Positions 60,867-64,000 of a DNA stretch of 64,000 nt are shown here, in pieces (within the stretch, counting starts at the first letter, position 1; every line of letters begins with the position of its first letter). Source of the DNA: Globodera rostochiensis (taxonomy: Eukaryota; Nematoda; Chromadorea; Rhabditida; Heteroderidae); contig JAEVLN010000008.1 in the NCBI GenBank assembly GCA_018350325.1, forward strand, positions 2,108,001-2,172,000, given 5' to 3'. Both the position numbers and the translations under genes were made by a program. The notes under the pieces were generated by a model. That model did not search any database and was not told the DNA's origin. It worked only from the letters and a program-made list of their open reading frames with translations.

Positions 60867-63731
60867 AGCCGCTAATTGAAAATAAAATAATTTTGATTGC
60901 GCGTACGAGTTAAGTGTATAAGAAAAAAGTGCCGTAGTCGAGAGGGGAACAGGGATGTGCTCTCTGATCCCCTTTTTAAAACCAGAAAATAGAATTCTGG
61001 TGCACAAAACGACCAGAAATTCTGATAAATCAGAACAGAACAAAAGCATATCCCTGCGGGCCGGGAGGGAACATTCGACTGAATGCTCCCTGTGGAGACG
61101 GACAAAGCTGAAATTGCGTTCTCCCTTTGTTTATCCCGCACTGGCATTGACAAATGAGCCGAGTTGATATTTCTTGTCGCTTGCAACAAATTAGCCGCAC
61201 AAATGGAAGGCGGCGGATTGAATGGGAAAGGTGGGGGGGGGGGGGGGGAATGGGAGGGGGGAATATGGGGGGGGGGAATGGGAGGGGGGAAATATGGGGG
61301 GGGGGGGTTGAGGGGAGGGGAGGGGTGGGGGAAAGAAATGCAATTGGAATTGGAACTGGAACTGCTGAGGGAGAAGAATCCATCCAATAATGGGATGAGG
61401 TCAAATGGAAGTGAGGGGGGGGGGGGGGGATAAAAGAGGGGAACGAGACGGGACAGAGCGGGAGAATATCGATTGCCTTGGGGGAAAATTGGACCAAAAT
61501 TTAAAAGGGAAAATATTTAAATTCAATTAATCGGGGAGTTCTATGGGCGGCCTTTGGTCGAACACCGACCGCTCAGACCAAGGCAATTGAAACGCCTTTG
61601 TTTATTAGCGGGAGTGGCTGCGTTTGGTGGATATTCTCGGGAGTCTCGAGAGAGTAATGACACTGCGCCAGAGGTGAACGAACTATCCGATGCCCCCCCC
61701 CCTCCTCGCCCAATTCCATCTTTACTTACTCTTCCCATCTCTCAGCGCCTTCACATCCCCCCCCCCCCATCACCGCACTTATTTCGACGTCCGTCGTGAC
61801 AAATGGAAAATGAAACTCAAACAGACAGTCGTCAAAATGCTCTAAAAAGATGGGATTTGCACGGAAGGGGCGATCAAATTCATTCACTTAATTATTATTA
61901 ATTATGGTTAGCGGAAATAACGTCAATTAAAAGAGAACGGCGGCGGCTAGAAGAAAGAAAGAAGCGATGGATGGCAAAGTATCAGTGACAATGGAAGGAA
62001 AGAAAGAGAGGAGGTCAATGGGAATGGGAACAAATTGAAGTGGAGGCAAAAAATGCCGAAGAGGGAAAAAGTAAGCAAAGAAAGGAGGGGAGGGGGGGGG
62101 GGGGGAAGGCCCTAAAGACACCGTCCGTCGACTACTCACATCACCACACGCCGCTCATCTTCTTCCATCCATTCATCTCCCAGCACCTCTCAATGGACGC
62201 GTTAATTCCCCCCCCCCCCCCCAACTCTCGTCGTCCTTCGCTCGCCCACCCATTGCATTGGAAACACAAAACAATTAATTATTCGGCTGATAGGTCCAAA
62301 GGATGAAAGGACGGACGGGGGGGGGGGAGGGGGGGGGGAGGGGGGGGGGGGGGGGAGGTGGGGGGGATATGAAAAGTTTGGAAGAATATGAGACAAAGAG
62401 AGAAATTGAATTGAGTGGGAGCGAAGATGGGAAACTGATGAGCAAACCATCAAAAAAAGGAACCGAAGTAAACAGTAAATATAATTCCCACTCTAAATTT
62501 AGCCGTTATTATATTATTGTATCAACTAAAAGCGAGCAAATTTTGAGGTGAGAAGCGAACGGAGGATTAACGAAGAACGGAAAGGGAGCGGGAAAAGTAG
62601 GGGAGCAGTGGGGGGGGGGAAGGGGGGGGGGAGAAAGTGAGGGGGGAAGGGGGGGGGGAAGTGGGGGGGGAGAAAGTGGGGGGGAGGGGAAGGGGGGGGG
62701 AGAAAGTGGAGGGGGGAAGGGGGGGGGAAGTGGGGGGGGGGGGGGAGAAAGTGGGGGGGGGCAGGGGGGGAGAAAGTGGGGGGGGGCAGGGGGAGGGAAA
62801 GTGGGGGGGGGGGGGGGAAGGGGAAAAGGGGCATAATTGGGCTTGACGGATTTGGTGGACGTTGCTGAAGTGTAAAAGTTGAATTTTTTTTATACTAAAT
62901 TTGAGTTTGATCTCATTCTCTTTGTCTGTGGCAGGGAGGTGAATTAATTGGGAGTGGGGGATGAGTAACGCAATTAAAAAGGGTTAATTGAACTTATCAC
63001 TTTGATGATGCGAATGACTTCCTTCACCCACTCTTTCCATCGACGCTTTGACAAAATACCAAACGGACAAAATACCAAACGGACAAAATACCTAATCAAC
63101 CCGAAAAAAGCGCTTCCAAACAGAAACCCAAAAGTTAGCTATAAGCTCTGATCCGGTTGGAACAGACAATTCGTCATTTATGATAGAATAATTAAATCGC
63201 ACACTTTGCTGAATTTTACGAGCCTTTTATTTATGGGTTAACTCGAAATGGGAACTAATGGATATTTGGGGAAGGGTTAAATGGACGGTGAAACAAAATT
63301 AACCGCCCAAACATTGGGAGACCAAGCTGAATAGTCATTATTCCTCAATTTTAAAAAATGCGTTTAAATGTGAAACAATTTGATGGAATGAAATAGAAAG
63401 AGGAGAGGCTTAACAACACAGGGAATGAATGAACGATGGAGTTGGAGGAGGGTGAGGGGGGGGGGTGACTAAACAAACCGGTGTTGTCTGGTATTGCGTA
63501 GGACAAACAAACAAATAAACACTCAAAAAATGAGGAATTTGTCACAAAAACGTGGAAATTGAGGGGAAGAGACCATGCACTTATTACAACGATAAATTCA
63601 ATGAGAAGAACGCCTATTAGCGGGAAGGAAAGCTCGGGATTTAGGCATTTGACTAGGAAATGAGAAGTCGTTTAACTGGTGTGGTCCCCCCAAAGGATGT
63701 TTGTAGTTAATGTGCAGTAAATGTAAAACAA
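60867..63731. repeat. Intergenic region with extensive G-rich arrays
   Basis: No supported gene in 2.9 kb. G-rich arrays lie at 61231-61335, 61415-61430, 62317-62370 and 62607-62820. The last is a repeated GGGGGG-AGAAAGTG pattern of about 20-50-bp periodicity with strong G-quadruplex potential on the plus strand. A 16-bp unit ACAAAATACCAAACGG repeats near 63051-63093. Proline- or glycine-rich ORFs here are artefacts. Confidence 0.6.
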
Positions 63732-64000
63732 TTAAAAGAAATAGAAAATTCCGAATAGGCTAATAATTGACTGTGGTAATGCTGGACACTTTGCTGATCT
63801 TTTTGGTCGTGTAACGGCCCGTCCGAGGTCCAAATGAAAGCGTCCGTTGGCTTGGAGACTGATGCCTTCCAGTGAAGAATTTTTGTAGCTCAGGTGGATT
63901 GTGCCGTTGATCCCGTGCCGAAGATGATTCGAGTGGATTTTCACATCCGCCGATAGTCCGTGACAGTCCGATTTGACCGGAGTGAAGGTCATGCAGGTGA
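63732..64000 (-). CDS. 3' terminal exon of an unidentified gene (5' part outside window)
   Basis: An open frame enters from the window edge and ends at TAA (63734-63732). It reads TCMTFTPVKSDCHGLSADVK, IHSNHLRHGINGTIHLSYKN and SSLEGISLQANGRFHLDLGR. The alternating polar/hydrophobic pattern suggests beta-strands of an extracellular domain with two N-glycosylation motifs (NGT, NSS). The last 20 or so residues become hydrophobic and less protein-like, so the true stop or a splice could differ. The family is not recognised. Confidence 0.5.
   Translation of the reverse strand, partial: TCMTFTPVKSDCHGLSADVKIHSNHLRHGINGTIHLSYKNSSLEGISLQANGRFHLDLGRAVTRPKRSAKCPALPQSIISLFGIFYFF

Overview
The window is nuclear DNA of a nematode. 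It holds nematode-restricted families (a ground-like domain protein and a Wart-domain hedgehog-related protein), nematode-style versions of conserved metazoan genes (hemicentin, NOP58, TCERG1, TRIC channel, PIP4P/TMEM55, S-adenosylmethionine synthetase), many very short introns (about 44-60 nt), and one closely spaced gene pair that looks like an operon. Very frequent poly-C/poly-G tracts outside exons are a striking base-composition trait. Species cannot be fixed from sequence reading alone.

Layout. 1-5276 (minus): 5' part of a bridge-like lipid transfer protein (BLTP3/UHRF1BP1 type), with a 995-bp hAT-like non-autonomous transposon inside one of its introns. 7285-9948 (plus): S-adenosylmethionine synthetase. 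11163-12017 (plus): ground-like secreted protein. 13541-16495 (plus): ionotropic glutamate-receptor-like channel containing a 733-bp C-rich intron. 17106-19208 (plus): secreted acidic protein of unknown function. 19405-20006 (minus): small unknown protein. 21491-23616 and 23781-25550 (minus): NOP58 and, directly upstream, an aldo-keto reductase, a candidate operon. 25915-31794 (plus): TCERG1/CA150-type WW-FF transcription and splicing factor. 32504-34143 (plus): PIP4P/TMEM55 phosphatase. 34918-36424 (plus): TRIC cation channel. 36810-57857 (minus): a 21-kb hemicentin gene (VWA plus about 30 Ig domains). One of its introns (4.3 kb) contains a complete opposite-strand gene for a cysteine-rich membrane protein (48450-49900). 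59808-60866 (minus): Wart-domain secreted protein. 63732-64000 (minus): 3' end of an unidentified gene.

Most genes are unrelated housekeeping or extracellular-matrix genes. Functional grouping is limited to secreted and matrix proteins (hemicentin, the nested cysteine-rich protein, Wart, ground-like) and nuclear RNA factors (NOP58, TCERG1). The non-coding part is rich in repeats: three inverted-repeat elements, one tRNA-derived element, two intronic tandem arrays of 59-bp and 119-bp units, and several long C/G-rich arrays. Exon boundaries below were inferred by eye from GT/AG sites and frame continuity; positions given as 'about' are approximate.
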